The notes beneath the pieces are model-generated. The model saw only the letters and a list, made by a program, of their open reading frames with translations, was not told the DNA's origin and did no database searches. Source: Phlyctochytrium arcticum (taxonomy: Eukaryota; Chytridiomycota; Chytridiomycetes; Chytridiales; Chytridiaceae). Taken from it: a stretch of 64,000 nt of DNA. This document shows positions 45,716-56,294 of the stretch, piece by piece; positions within the stretch are counted from its first letter, which is position 1, and each line of letters starts with the position of its first letter. The stretch covers positions 351,810 to 415,809 of the forward strand of contig JAHLKI010000026.1 of assembly GCA_025602905.1 (NCBI GenBank), given 5' to 3'. The position numbers were made by a program, and so were the translations under genes.

Positions 45716-48700
45716 ATGGTCAAGTATATTAATCCATTCACCAATCGGCAGATTGAAGAAGGCACTAGAACCTTTCGCAATGTCAGAAAACGCATCCGTG
45801 AAAGCGCAAACCCTGCAGGAGTTCGCAATGCACCTGCTTTGATTGCTTTGCGAAACTATTTGAAACCAGCCAGAAAGAAGAGAAAATCTGCACCGGCTTC
45901 CCAACCGCTACAACACGAACAGCAGCAAACGCAACCGCAGCAGCAACCGCAAAACTTGCCGGATGCTCGACTAATGGCGCGACAAATTTACAATGCCGAG
46001 CATGCTCAAGAGGCTTTACGGAAAATGGCTGCTTTGACTGCCTATCGAAAGGAAAAGGAATCCGTCCATAACCGTCGACTGGCAAATAAGGGATTCAACA
46101 TCTTCGAATTTCCGTACTTGAACGAGGCTGACATTGTCAAACGTATCAAAGCCGGTGTTCACGACTCTAGCACCATGGCGTACAAAGTAAACTTTTCGTT
46201 TGCCTACATGCTAAAGAACATTCAGCCTGCCGACCAGAACAATCAATACAAGATTTATCATCCCAATTCTAACGTGGAAGTGTTCAAAAATCCTGTTGTC
46301 GTAAAAGACCTTGCCGGGTTTTACGCTGCTACTGAAAAACTATTAGAGTACATCAAAAATCTATCTGACAAAATTCCCAGACCCGATACTAAATGGACAT
46401 TTGTGAAACTGCATGATGTATATGTTTATCGAACGAATCTTGATTTTCGTCTTGGAGCAAACATTGAACTACCAAAATTCATTCTGGAAAGTAAATCAGT
46501 CGCTTCATTCAAGAAAATTCCACACAACTTATGCTTTTGGGCTTGTTTGGCTGCTGGTTTGGATACCTCCAAAAGTAAGGATTTTGACCGGTACACAGCA
46601 AAGGCAAAAACGCTTTGGTGTGCCTTTTACAAAAAGAAGAAATTTGACGAAGGGTACGCGGGATTTCAATATGACGATATTCCAAAGGTGGAAGCCACTT
46701 TTGATTGTCGCATCAATATTTACGAACTTTACGAAAATAGAACCTGTCGACCGCTTCGAACTCCAGAGCGAAAAGATGGCGTTGAAATCAACGTGAATTT
46801 ATATACGAATGAAGCAGGTGAACACCACTTTTCGTTCATTACCAAGAAGAATGTCTTTGCCAATTCCTATATTTGTGATTCCTGCGATGCCATCTTTGAG
46901 GACTCTAGAAACTTGATGCGACATTACAAAGAATGCTCTCTTCAATCGTGAATTGAATTTCCAGGTGGTTTCTATGCGACTTGCACGCCTGTCTTGAGAG
47001 AACTAAGAAACTTGGGTATTCAGATTCCCTACACGGATTACCCCTTTTTTATTGGTTTTGATACTGAAACTTGCAACTTGCAAGATTTTAAAACGCCTGT
47101 CAACGATGAAAAACTGATAATAGATGCGCAATTGGAACTTATGTCAATTTCATTCACAACTTGCTTTAAAGGCGTCATTGGTGAACCTGCGTTTGTTTCA
47201 ATTGCCGATGAACTGGGAAGGACACTGTCCACACAGGAGGTTCTCCAAAAAGCGATTCACCTTATGACTTATTCTCGTGAAGAGCCGCTGTCGACGATTT
47301 ATCAGGATTTTGAACAAGTTTTCAAGTCTATTCACAACCATCCGGATATCGATGATAAAGGAAAGGGGCGACTTTGTTCACGTTTGATTGATTGGATTGA
47401 AGAGGTGCCTGTTTATGGGTTCAATTCGTCGTCGTTCGACATGAACGTTCTCAAACACCATCTTGCTAACGCTTTACAAGAATTTGCCAAACCTCGGGGA
47501 TTGATGTCCAAAGTTGAAAAGGCATACGAGAAGGAGGTGTTTCGTACTCATGGAAAGGATAAAGTACGTTGCGGTGCTGCAAAAATATCAATCAACATAG
47601 GAAGTAGCAAACCCGTTGAGCCAGATTTTGCAATTCCCGATGAACACTTGATTATTGAAGTTCAAGGATGTTATTGGCATGGATGTCCAAAATGTTACAA
47701 ACCTGAAGACATCAACCAACGATATGGAGAATTTACTTTTGGCGAGTTGTATCGCAGAACACAATGGAGGAAAACTCAATTGGAGAACTTGGGATGGACT
47801 GTTCAGGAAGTATGGGTTTGTGAGTGGTTGGAAGCCGAAAAGGCAAAAGGAAACCAAATCTCTACCATTACAGGCATTATCAAGTCGGGAAACTCTTACC
47901 GGTCACTTAACAATGGCAACTTTCATTTCAAAGACATCAAGGCATTCCTGGACCCAGGGGCATCGCTGGACAAATTCATCAAAATATATGATTGCTCTCT
48001 CCAGAAAATGAACTTTCCTCATGGATTGACAAGTGATTTGAACAAGTTTATCGCGCAAAATCCTGAATATAAAGAACTTTGGCAGAATGGGGGAGTCGCT
48101 GAACTTTTGCGAGCCATTCCCATTAAAGACATCGCCCGGGATTGGTACACAGATTTGTCTGGACAAGTTACTATTTCAGCGGCGGACTTTGAAAGATTGA
48201 GAAATTCTTGGAACCCTTCGGAGGCTCCAGAGGCTATGGAGGAAACGATTGTCACAATCCTTGACCATTTACGGATATACAACAACGTTGACGTTGTGCC
48301 CATGTGTGAGGCAATATTCAAGCATCATGCCTACTTCCACGAAATGGGCGTTGATATTCACAAAGATTGCATCTCTCTTCCTGGGGCTGCAAACCTTATT
48401 CTCTTTAATGGACTGCCTAATCAACCCGAAACACAAGTTCCGCATTCATTTGCATTGTGAAAAGAAGAAGATGCTGATGTTTACCAGGACTTTTACAAGG
48501 GTGCCATGCAAGGTGGTCCATCGATTGTATTCTGCCATTACGCCAAGGTCGGAGAACCAACCGTTCGTGATACTGACAATCTTTGTCAATCCTGCGTCGG
48601 TGTTGACGCAAATTCGCTCTATCCTTGGGGAATCAAGCAAAGAATGCCCGTAGGGGAATATGAGGTCGACAGAAATCCTGATTGTGCAGCAACCTTCAAA

Positions 48701-49800
48701 AGTATCATGTCCGAAAACTTGTTTGGCTTTGTGAAGTGTGACCTTTCCACCCCTGAACACCTTAAGCACAAATTCAGTGAATTCTCGCCGATTTTCCATA
48801 ATGCTATGGTCAAAGACGATAAGGGTAAAGAAAGTCACAAATTGATTGGTACAACTTGCGCTACCAATTTATGGATTCCTACTCCTCTATTCAAATGGTA
48901 CGTACAACATGGATTATTTGTCGACAAAATTCACACTACGATTTTCTATGAGGCTGGAACAGTTTGCTTTGATTGGTTTGTGGATTATTTTGTCAATGAA
49001 CGAAGAAAGGGTGACGAAAAACCAGAGTACGCCATCAAGGCAGCAGGTGCCAAATTGGTTCTCAATAGTTCATATGGAAAAACCATTACAAATTTTGAAA
49101 AACATATCGATATTAAAATCGTAGCGGATAAAAATATTCCTCGGTACGTTCGAAAGAATAACTATCAGCGATTAACTCCGCTAAATAAGATGTGTGAGAT
49201 GGAGTTTTCCAAAAAGAAATATCGACAAGGTTTACCATTTCAAATTGGGCTGATGGTCTACGGATATGCAAAGTTGCGAATGCTACAGTTTTACTAATAC
49301 TTTCTGGACAAGTTCATTCCCCGTGAGTATTTCCAATTACAATGGATGGATACCGATTCTTTCTACATGGCGTTAGCCGGCAAAAATCTGGACGATTTGG
49401 TGCGACCAGATTTAAAAGATGAATACGAATGTGTAAAACAAGATTGGCTGGTAACCAACGCATACGATGAAAGAACTCCAGGATTGTTCAAAGACGAATG
49501 GATTGGTTCGGCTATGATTGCTTTAGCACCGAAAATGTATTTTGCAGTTGGAGAAAAAAAGGACAAGATGAGTTGCAAGGGGTTAAACAAAAAACAGAAC
49601 GTTGACATATGAATTATGCGAATTTTATGAAAGTATACGACAACAAGGATGAAGACCTTACCTTAGAAACTAAAAATGCGGGGTTCAGGGTCTATGATAG
49701 TCTTCTTTATCGTTACACTCAAGAAAAAAAGGGACTCAGTTTTCGTCAAGACAAAAGAAAACTGTTACCCGATAATAGACAAACTGAACCTTTGTTCTAA
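45716..49800 (+). pseudogene. Protein-primed-type family B DNA polymerase (pPolB), outer element, disrupted
   Basis: The gene spans about 1,360 codons from ATG 45716 (after TACTATATAACAAGG). In order: N-terminal region with HNLCFWACLAAGLD and a CDSCDAIFEDSRNLMRHYKEC zinc finger; exonuclease motif FIGFDTET; an endonuclease-like insert GCYWHGCPKCY as in Maverick polymerases; motif A GVDANSLYPW; motif B LVLNSSYGKT; motif C QWMDTDSFY. In-frame stops are at 46949 (TGA), 48458 (TGA) and 49295 (TAA), and a frameshift with ATGA overlap at 49609-49612. The insert NPSEAPEAMEE at 48214-48242 is a dispersed repeat. Non-functional as it stands; its decay indicates an old insertion. Confidence 0.88.
48214..48242. 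repeat. Short dispersed CCTCCGGAGGCT-type repeat inside pPolB
   Basis: CCCTTCGGAGGCTCCAGAGG then CTATGGAGG, in frame, adding PSEAPEAME between the exonuclease and palm regions. Confidence 0.6.
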
Positions 49801-50045
49801 GTAATTGGTGTGTAATCGTTTAAATAGTGTTCTTCTGTACTGCAATAAGGTTTCCTGAATATATGTATGTCCTCCGGTATGCCGTTACTTGTGAACTTTG
49901 CGAATCTCGGCAAGATTTATCATTGGGTATCACCGAGTAACACCTGTGTATCACGTGCGTCAGCCACCCGCAGTTCTCTCAGGAACAGACCAAAACATGG
50001 CGGTTGGCCATCAACTGGCAATGTCAACCGCACAGATTCGCAGCG

Positions 50046-52068
50046 ATGGCTGACCCCATCACGAGAGTCTGGTATCAATTGCGTAATGAGAAGGGTGAAG
50101 AACTGGGTGCTCCTGCCTATATTCGTCTTACTGCAGAGATTGAGATTGTGCACGATTTGCGCAAAGAAGTGAAGAAGGAGTGTCCCCGCCACCTTGCAGA
50201 CTACGACCCTATCGACCTCAAAGTCTACGCCAACGAAGCCGCTCTGAAAGCCGATATCGACTCAAACACGACTCTGAAAGGTCTGGATTCACGCGAGAAA
50301 CTGGAGAACCTGAAGGACACCGAACAGAACCCGCTGCAGATTGTAGTGCCGGATCGAGTTCAGTCGACAACGAATGGTAAGGAAGTGTTTCAAGTCGAGG
50401 ATTCATTCATTGCGCAATTGACTTATCTGATCCTAGGTATGACTTTGAGAGGCGCTACCGAATCGGAAGACAAGCACGTTATCGAATTTTGGCAGAATCT
50501 TGGAGGTGTCTCCCATGCAAAGGATATGTACCACCAGAACTGGCTGCGTCTCCCGCATGAGGTTTCGTGGTTTGGAAATACGAAAAGTGGAAGCGCTTTA
50601 CTAGTTCGCAAAGCATATGAAACTCTGTGGGATCAGATTCGGATATCGACGGAGGATTTTATTATATGCGGAACTCCAGGTGGGTTGTTTGTGCGAATTT
50701 CGTGGGATGCCTAGACTTATTTGGTTATTGGGTCAGGCGTGGGGAAGACCTATTTCAGCATGTATCTGCTCTGGGTGATTCAAAAAACGTATCCTGAAGC
50801 AACGATAGTGTGGGAGAGAGCAAACTTGCCATGTCTAGCATTCTGTCCCGATGGGACATGCCTAACATTTGCTCCGACCGATCCGATTAAAGCCGATAGA
50901 TATCTGGCAATTAAGAGCAACTGGTATATCGCGGATGCTGTTACGCCATCGTTTGTAGTTCCTGCGCGCACCGTGCTTGTAACATCTCCACGCTTCGAGC
51001 GGTTTAAAGAATTTGAGAAGCAGGATCACACTGAAATTCGGTGGATGCCCACGTGGGATCTTGATGAATTGCAAAGTCTGCACGCATTGGCGTTTCCGGA
51101 AATGGCCTGGGAGGATGTAATGGCGCGAACGGCTTTTTGGGGCGGGGTGCCGCGAACGGTACTGGTTAAGGCGAGAGGCGAATCTGCCAAGACTGATGTC
51201 CTAGACGGAAAATTTCTTGGTCTTTCCGACCTCCGAAAATGTTTTGAATCTGAGGGGAAGGATCTGTACCCAAGTGCCGCTGTAAGCGGACGAATTCTGC
51301 ACTTACGCACTGAAGACCCATACGAAGACGCCGTGGTTCGGTTTGCGTCGAACAAAGTAGCGGACGTCCTTCTTCGCAAGTTTGGCGCCGAATTGAAGAA
51401 CGATATCTTGAGATTGTTCACCGCGGCCTCTGACAACACGATGTTCAGTGGATTGAGGGGAGCGATATTCGAGAACTTGGCTCATCATCGACTCCGTGCC
51501 GGTGGAACTTTCCAGGTATATTCATTGTTCTTGTCGCTCAATCCTATTGTCGGTAACGCTTGTTCTTTGGAAGGTTCGGGACTTGAAAACTGAGGCAGTG
51601 GAGTCTACAACAATCCCCGATTCGGGTGAGGGTCACTTTTTTGACACTGCCGGGCAGCCTGTCCCGGTTACTGTTCAGAATATATACAATCAGCCTGTCA
51701 TTTCAAACCTTGCTGCTATCGATTCGCTCATTCCTCCACATTCTCTGTTCCAGATCACCGTTTCAATATCACACCCCATTCTTGTACGTTCTATTCCGCA
51801 TTACCACCCTATGCTGATCTGGAAGACTACTGACTATGCTTATCAGGTCCATGGATTGAAGCGCTTCCAGAGTTTCTTACACGATCCTGTTAGATTGTAC
51901 TTTGTGGTCCCGGCGAACATTTTCGAGAACTATCCCAGACAAGTATATCACACATCAGGAAAGACGGTGTACAGAAAGCGGGATAGATTTGTGGAAGATA
52001 TCCAACAGTTTGCCTTGCGAATTGACGTCTCGGAGGACATTTTTAGCAACACGTACTCTTGGAATTAA
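50046..52068 (+). CDS. Crinkler (CRN)-type protein: ubiquitin-like header plus P-loop NTPase, three exons
   Basis: Exons 50046-50679, 50737-51515 and 51574-52068 sum to 1,908 bases (635 aa); introns are 57 and 58 bases, GT-AG. The header (residues about 5-110) shows WYQLRNEKGEELG, HDLRKEVKKEC and ends LQIVVPDRV, as in CRN headers. The Walker A GTPGVGKTYFSMYLLW is restored only when intron 1 is removed, which supports the gene model. RWMPTWDLDELQSL and the C-terminal LYFVVPANIF region match the second CRN-like gene near 62 kb. CRN-family proteins are effectors or inter-organism/self-defence proteins in oomycetes, chytrids and other eukaryotes. Whether it is cargo of the outer element or a neighbour is open. 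Confidence 0.8.
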
Positions 52069-52409
52069 TGGGCAGGGAAAGAGCTATTTGTGTTCAGTAA
52101 GTTGAGAAATTAATGTGCGATGGTATGTCATGACTTTTTGACCGCTACGCATCCATGGTGGACAAAATTGATTTCTGTAGCCTTCTAGAAACGCTAATGT
52201 TCCCTCAAGTCGTGTTCCTGGCTTGTTGTTCTAGACTCTGACGGCTCCTGAAAGGCCCTTAGAAGTCCCTACCGTTAGCGAAGGCGTCATCACGAATTGG
52301 TCATAGGTACATAGAGCGCAACACCAACCTTACCAAGTCTGTCAAGTCCGATGGAAAACAAGGTTATATAAAGAGTGGAAAACCCTATCGAATACAGGAA
52401 CACTAAAAA
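52069..52409. other. Spacer with a promoter-like TATA box
   Basis: No gene recognised. GGTTATATAAAGAGTGG at about 52360-52378, 30 bases before the next ATG, is a good TATA box, similar to the TATATAAAG of the TIR genes. Confidence 0.45.
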
Positions 52410-52784
52410 ATGGACGTGATTCAGATTATGCAAGTTTACAATGAGCCCGGAAAGTACTCACTTTATAGCAAAGTTAAGGCACTTTGTGCAAAATTGACAT
52501 GCTGTAGAGTTCAATCTTATGAGAATAACTCTAACCTAAGCATTTATGAAAAGTATGAAGGAAACCATTCTGACAGATATGAAAGATACCGCATTGAGAA
52601 CAATCGGATATCCATAAAGAATGTTTGTGGGAATTGTTATGCCATTCCAAAGCAATGCACATGTGGCAAATACGACAAAAACAAGCGAATAAAGCGGAAA
52701 ATCGTCAAAGATATCAACGTTTACAAGGTTGATAAAGGCGAACGATTGCGCCAAATTGAAAGTATGGTTGGTGAATACTTGTAA
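52410..52784 (+). CDS. Unidentified 124-aa protein with a Cys cluster
   Basis: Tyr-, Lys- and Asn-rich, with CGNCYAIPKQCTCGK in the middle resembling a zinc knuckle, and a Lys/Arg-rich stretch after it. It has its own TATA box 35 bases upstream and is followed by a stem-loop. AT-rich codon use is like the viral elements rather than the host genes. Possibly an outlying outer-element gene; no family recognised. Confidence 0.5.
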   Translation: MDVIQIMQVYNEPGKYSLYSKVKALCAKLTCCRVQSYENNSNLSIYEKYEGNHSDRYERYRIENNRISIKNVCGNCYAIPKQCTCGKYDKNKRIKRKIVKDINVYKVDKGERLRQIESMVGEYL

Positions 52785-52820
52785 ATGGTGGACTATTCAT
52801 GTTACATTTGTTATCGACCG

Positions 52821-52957
52821 GTTTTTCTACTCACAGATAAGAAATGAGTAGAAAACCACGTCGAATTCTCTGGTATATACCAGAGTCTTAGAGGGGTCTG
52901 GGGCACCACCAAGTGTCGCCTTTGAAACGCCCCTGGCCCAGTCACCCCAGACCCTTG
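52821..52957. other. Cluster of inverted repeats / hairpins
   Basis: Three nested or adjacent dyads: GTTTTTCTACTCA with TGAGTAGAAAAC (52821-52856), CTCTGGTATATACCAGAG (52869-52886), and AGGGGTCTGGGG with CCCCAGACCCTT (about 52891-52956). They follow the 124-aa ORF and might act as a 3'-end signal or be a small foldback element. Confidence 0.5.
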
Positions 52958-53207
52958 TTTCCATGGAGAATGGGGGTATTTCTTTTGTTTTTTCGTAGAT
53001 CAAATTGCATTTTCTCCACATCCCACGCTTTTTCCTACGAGCTGAAATTTTTTAAGACATTCGGAAAATCAGTCATTTTTTTCTCTTGCATCCCATATGA
53101 TTTTCCTTGGGTGGTCAGCATCATAGTGTGCTCAAATAATTTTCAAACGCGCGTGGGATTTTCTCAGCTGAGCAGAGTTCCTCAAATTTTGCTTACGTAA
53201 GCACGGT

Positions 53208-53216
53208 CCACCTCAC
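53208..53216. repeat. MULE target-site duplication CCACCTCAC (left)
   Basis: CCACCTCAC, repeated directly at 55954-55962. Confidence 0.9.
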
Positions 53217-53276
53217 GGCCGTGACTAGGAATCGTACAGTCGGGCTAGAAATCGTACAGTCGCACAGCCACCTGAA
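53217..53276. repeat. MULE terminal inverted repeat (left)
   Basis: 60 bases identical to the reverse complement of 55894-55953. It contains an internal direct repeat of (A)ATCGTACAGTCG. Confidence 0.93.
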
Positions 53277-53407
53277 TCTCTGCGTCAGACTCGCGTGGAA
53301 ATAATCGCAACGCGCGAACCGGCACACACAGATATATATATAAAAGAAACATCCTACGAAACGAAAATAAGAACACTACAGAACTACGAACACTACAATG
53401 ATACTAG

Positions 53408-55684
53408 CTACTCGCTCATCGCCAGGTCCATGAGTATACTCACATCCTCGTTAATTGAATCGTCTAGACCACCAGCGCTAAGGTCACTCATGCCATTAAC
53501 ATCAACAAAGTCGTCCACATTACCAGCAGCACCACTACCAGTAGGCGTCACAGCAGGTAAACCACAGGCAGCCCTAATGCGCGCAGCCTCCCTCACGCGA
53601 GCTACTTCGCATCGCTTTGCATTGTGGTCTATAGATCCACACGCGCTACATTTGGGCTTCGCCCTGGTAGCTGCCTTGGCCGTTGCGGCACGCTCCTGCT
53701 GCTCTCTAGCTACATGCGCCGACAACGTAGGATCCGCACGGGTTGAGGTGTCTGTTCGTTGGCGTTTGGAAGCGTGATGCTGGGCCATAGTGTCGGCACG
53801 CTTGTTCCGTACCGGGACCAAGACGGATCCGCTGATGATTCCAACCTGGGTGAGTTGTTGCAGGGCACGCTGCCGTTGGGATGCCGTTTGCAAGGTATCA
53901 AACCGCTTTCGTACAGCAGCCAGCTCAATTTCTAGTCGCTCATAGGGATCCATTGTCGCATCGAATGGACAGTATGGATCAATATTGGTATCGCTAGGAT
54001 AATATCGCCAAGCCGGATGGATGGCTGACAGTGGGATCGTCAGGTTGTACTCGTAGCGAATTTGGTCGGCGCAAGGTAAACCCATTGTGACGGCGTACTG
54101 GTGATTGCACTGTTGCAGAGGACCCTCCGTGCGAGCTTGGATAATACTGTCATAGAGGTGGTCATTGAAAGTAACGCGCGAGACATGTTCCCGAATCTGA
54201 TGGGTCTCATTCAAGATTTCGCGCATCTTCGTACTCAAACGGTCTTTTTCGACGTCGAATGCGTTCTGGATGTCGGTGAGCTGCTTGTCAATAAAGGTAT
54301 CCATAGCGGCAAATATGGTCATAAAGTCGCCGACCCCATTGTGAAGCCAGTCTTTAAGGCAGCGATGCGACCCTTCAACTCGGGATGTAGCCCTAATTCC
54401 CAGCGTTAGAACCTGACTTGTCCAAAACTTCACAAACCGCTTATGATGGACGAGCCATGTATCCTCTAGATACATGCGTATCATTGGGAAATCGTCATCA
54501 AGTTCGTCCCAAAGTGCTTGAACAGCGGCCGCATAGTCCTCAAGGGTTGCAGCATAGACGACTGAGTTCCAAAGTGTGATAATACTTTGCTTGCTTTCGT
54601 CCGTAACATCAGGGTATTTGCGCACGAGCTGGGCGCCGACGTTCTCCACAATATGAAAGATACAAAGCAGGACACTAATTCCTGATAAGAAAGTAAATAA
54701 CCCAGCACAAATAAGCCTCGTTTAAGCTGAAAAGATACCTGGAAAGATCGACTCCAAGGCATTCATCAAAGCAGGGGCACAATCCACAAACGCAGTTTTG
54801 ATTCCGCGGCTGCCTGCCAAAAGACCAGCTATATTGTTCAACGCCCAAGTGTAATCCTCCGCAGTTTCGCCTCGCAAAAACGCGTAACCTACGGTAAAAG
54901 ACTTTCCAGTGCCGTCCACACCAAGGATGTTGAAAAGCGGCATCTGCCACTTGTTGGTTTTGTATGTACAATCTAAGATTAGTACGTCCGGGTATTGTTG
55001 CAATTTAGCGATGCTCTTTTCATGCGCAAAAAATAAGTGCGTTAGAGCACCATCATCGCTGGTTTGGTAGCTAACCGTATATTTGGACTCAGGTTGATTC
55101 AGCCCGTCCAACAAGCACTCTATGGCAGATCTGCCCTTTGCTGCTTCCATTTGCTCCAGGGTGCGAAAGTTGCGGATATCCTTGTCAATGACTGGTTGAT
55201 TCGGAAAGGTCCTGCGGAATGACAGAACAAGCTCTTTCACCGTTGTTCTGGCATGCTGCCTCAGATAATCCTTGTGCTCATCATTGAATTGCCGATATGC
55301 GGCAAATGCAACGGTTGCGGAATTCCCGTGGTTGTGCTCATTGGAGGATTGGTGCAGGTACCACTTATTCTTGGGACCCTTTAACCCTCTCTTGTCCTGC
55401 GCGACATACTGCTGGAATTTGCACCCGCATCGCAGGCTTCCCCGGTTGCGCTTCTTCTGATCCTCTGAGTCTACGGTGGCTTCCTGCTTCTCGCGGACAG
55501 ATCCCCAACGAGAGCAACGAAGATAGAACTTCTCGTTGTTGCTAGTTCTTGTGAGTGCAATTCCATTTGCTTTGGCTTTAGCCTTGGAATACTCGAGAAG
55601 CTCGTCAAGAGAATTGAAAGCAATCGCATTAGCTGCCGCACCAGTTTCTGCAGTCGCAGAATCTGTGGACGGTCCAGCGATCAT
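53408..55684 (-). CDS. MULE transposase (FAR1/SWIM type), two exons
   Basis: Exon 1 is 55684-54739 and exon 2 54681-53408, joined by a 57-base GT-AG intron; the splice recreates the family segment around FPG...LLCIFHIVEN that the unspliced frame lacks. The total is 2,220 bases (739 aa). The N-terminal WRKY/FAR1-like zinc part contains FYLRCSRWG and RCGCKF...W.LHQSSNEHNH. The DDE core has LILDCTYKTN (first Asp), TAFVDCAP (second Asp) and SRVEGSHRCLKDWL. The C-terminus has a CCHC zinc knuckle CSACGSIDHNAKRC. It cuts and pastes the surrounding element. Confidence 0.9.
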
Positions 55685-55893
55685 GGTGAGCTACAACAAA
55701 CGGAAGGAAACCCATCCTGTTTAATGCGTCGCCATCGGCGGAAAGACGTAAACTGGGGTTCTTACTTTTAGTGATGCGTTTGGAAAGTGTGTATGTGCAG
55801 GTAGATCCTCACGAGGGCGCTGTGCGTCGAGAATCTAGAGATCTCGAGCTGGATCTGGAGCGGAGATTCAAGCAACGCAGAGACAGTCGATAT

Positions 55894-55953
55894 TTCAGGT
55901 GGCTGTGCGACTGTACGATTTCTAGCCCGACTGTACGATTCCTAGTCACGGCC
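55894..55953. repeat. MULE terminal inverted repeat (right)
   Basis: Exact reverse complement of the left 60-bp TIR. Confidence 0.93.
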
Positions 55954-55962
55954 CCACCTCAC
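55954..55962. repeat. MULE target-site duplication CCACCTCAC (right)
   Basis: Direct repeat of 53208-53216. Confidence 0.9.
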
Positions 55963-56080
55963 TGCCACCGTTTTTGCTCGTGCCTTTTGCGATGAATCTT
56001 CACGGTGCCGGTCCCGTTCAATGTTGGTGCGTTGTGAGCGATCCTTGATATCATACCTCACTTTCCTTTCCCGCTGGTCG

Positions 56081-56207
56081 TTGTCTGTTATCCTGTAAGG
56101 ATTCCATCGCGTCCTTTAATATCCACTTGGGCGATAATACAACTTGTCTGTTATCCTGTAAGTATTCCATCGCGTCCTTCAATATCCACTTGCGCGAAGG
56201 TCTGACC
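56081..56207. repeat. Two tandem copies of a ~63-bp repeat
   Basis: Units begin TTGTCTGTTATCCTGTAAG at 56081 and 56144 and continue ATTCCATCGCGTCCTT, AATATCCACTTG and GCGA. They lie downstream of the PIF1-like gene. The second copy drifts after GCGAAGG. Confidence 0.75.
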
Positions 56208-56294
56208 AATACAACTTTTTTAGGTACTTTACCATAGAGTGACCCACAGTGCTACTTGTACCTTCCAAGAATAAAAATCTGATTGAAACTACTT

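Larger units (their letters stand above)
6299..49800. mobile_element. Outer Polinton-like (Maverick-like) viral element, decayed, split by the inner element
   Basis: Gene content at 6.3-18.5 kb and 43.65-49.8 kb (about 18 kb without the inner insertion) is that of a Polinton-like virus: MCP, minor capsid protein, A32-type ATPase, fiber, DDE integrase and pPolB-type polymerase. The polymerase, fiber and MCP genes carry stops or frameshifts, so it is an old copy. Its ends are not resolved: no clean inverted repeats flank 6.3-49.8 kb, and the coordinates given are the outermost recognisable genes. The inverted repeat copies at 5.5 and 58.8 kb could be its true ends, which would put the CRN and PIF1 genes inside it. 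Confidence 0.75.
53217..55953. mobile_element. Mutator-like (MULE) DNA transposon, complete
   Basis: 2,737 bp with perfect 60-bp inverted repeats (53217-53276 and 55894-55953, starting GGCCGTGACTAGGAATCGTA) and a 9-bp direct duplication outside, the normal length for MULEs. It holds one spliced transposase gene with no visible lesion, so it may be active. Confidence 0.93.

Noticed and set aside
46949..49297. In-frame TGA codons in the polymerase as evidence for a code reading TGA as Trp
   Set aside because: The same gene also has an in-frame TAA and a frameshift, and intact genes in the window, including the SAC gene and outer integrase, end in TGA. Mutation is simpler.
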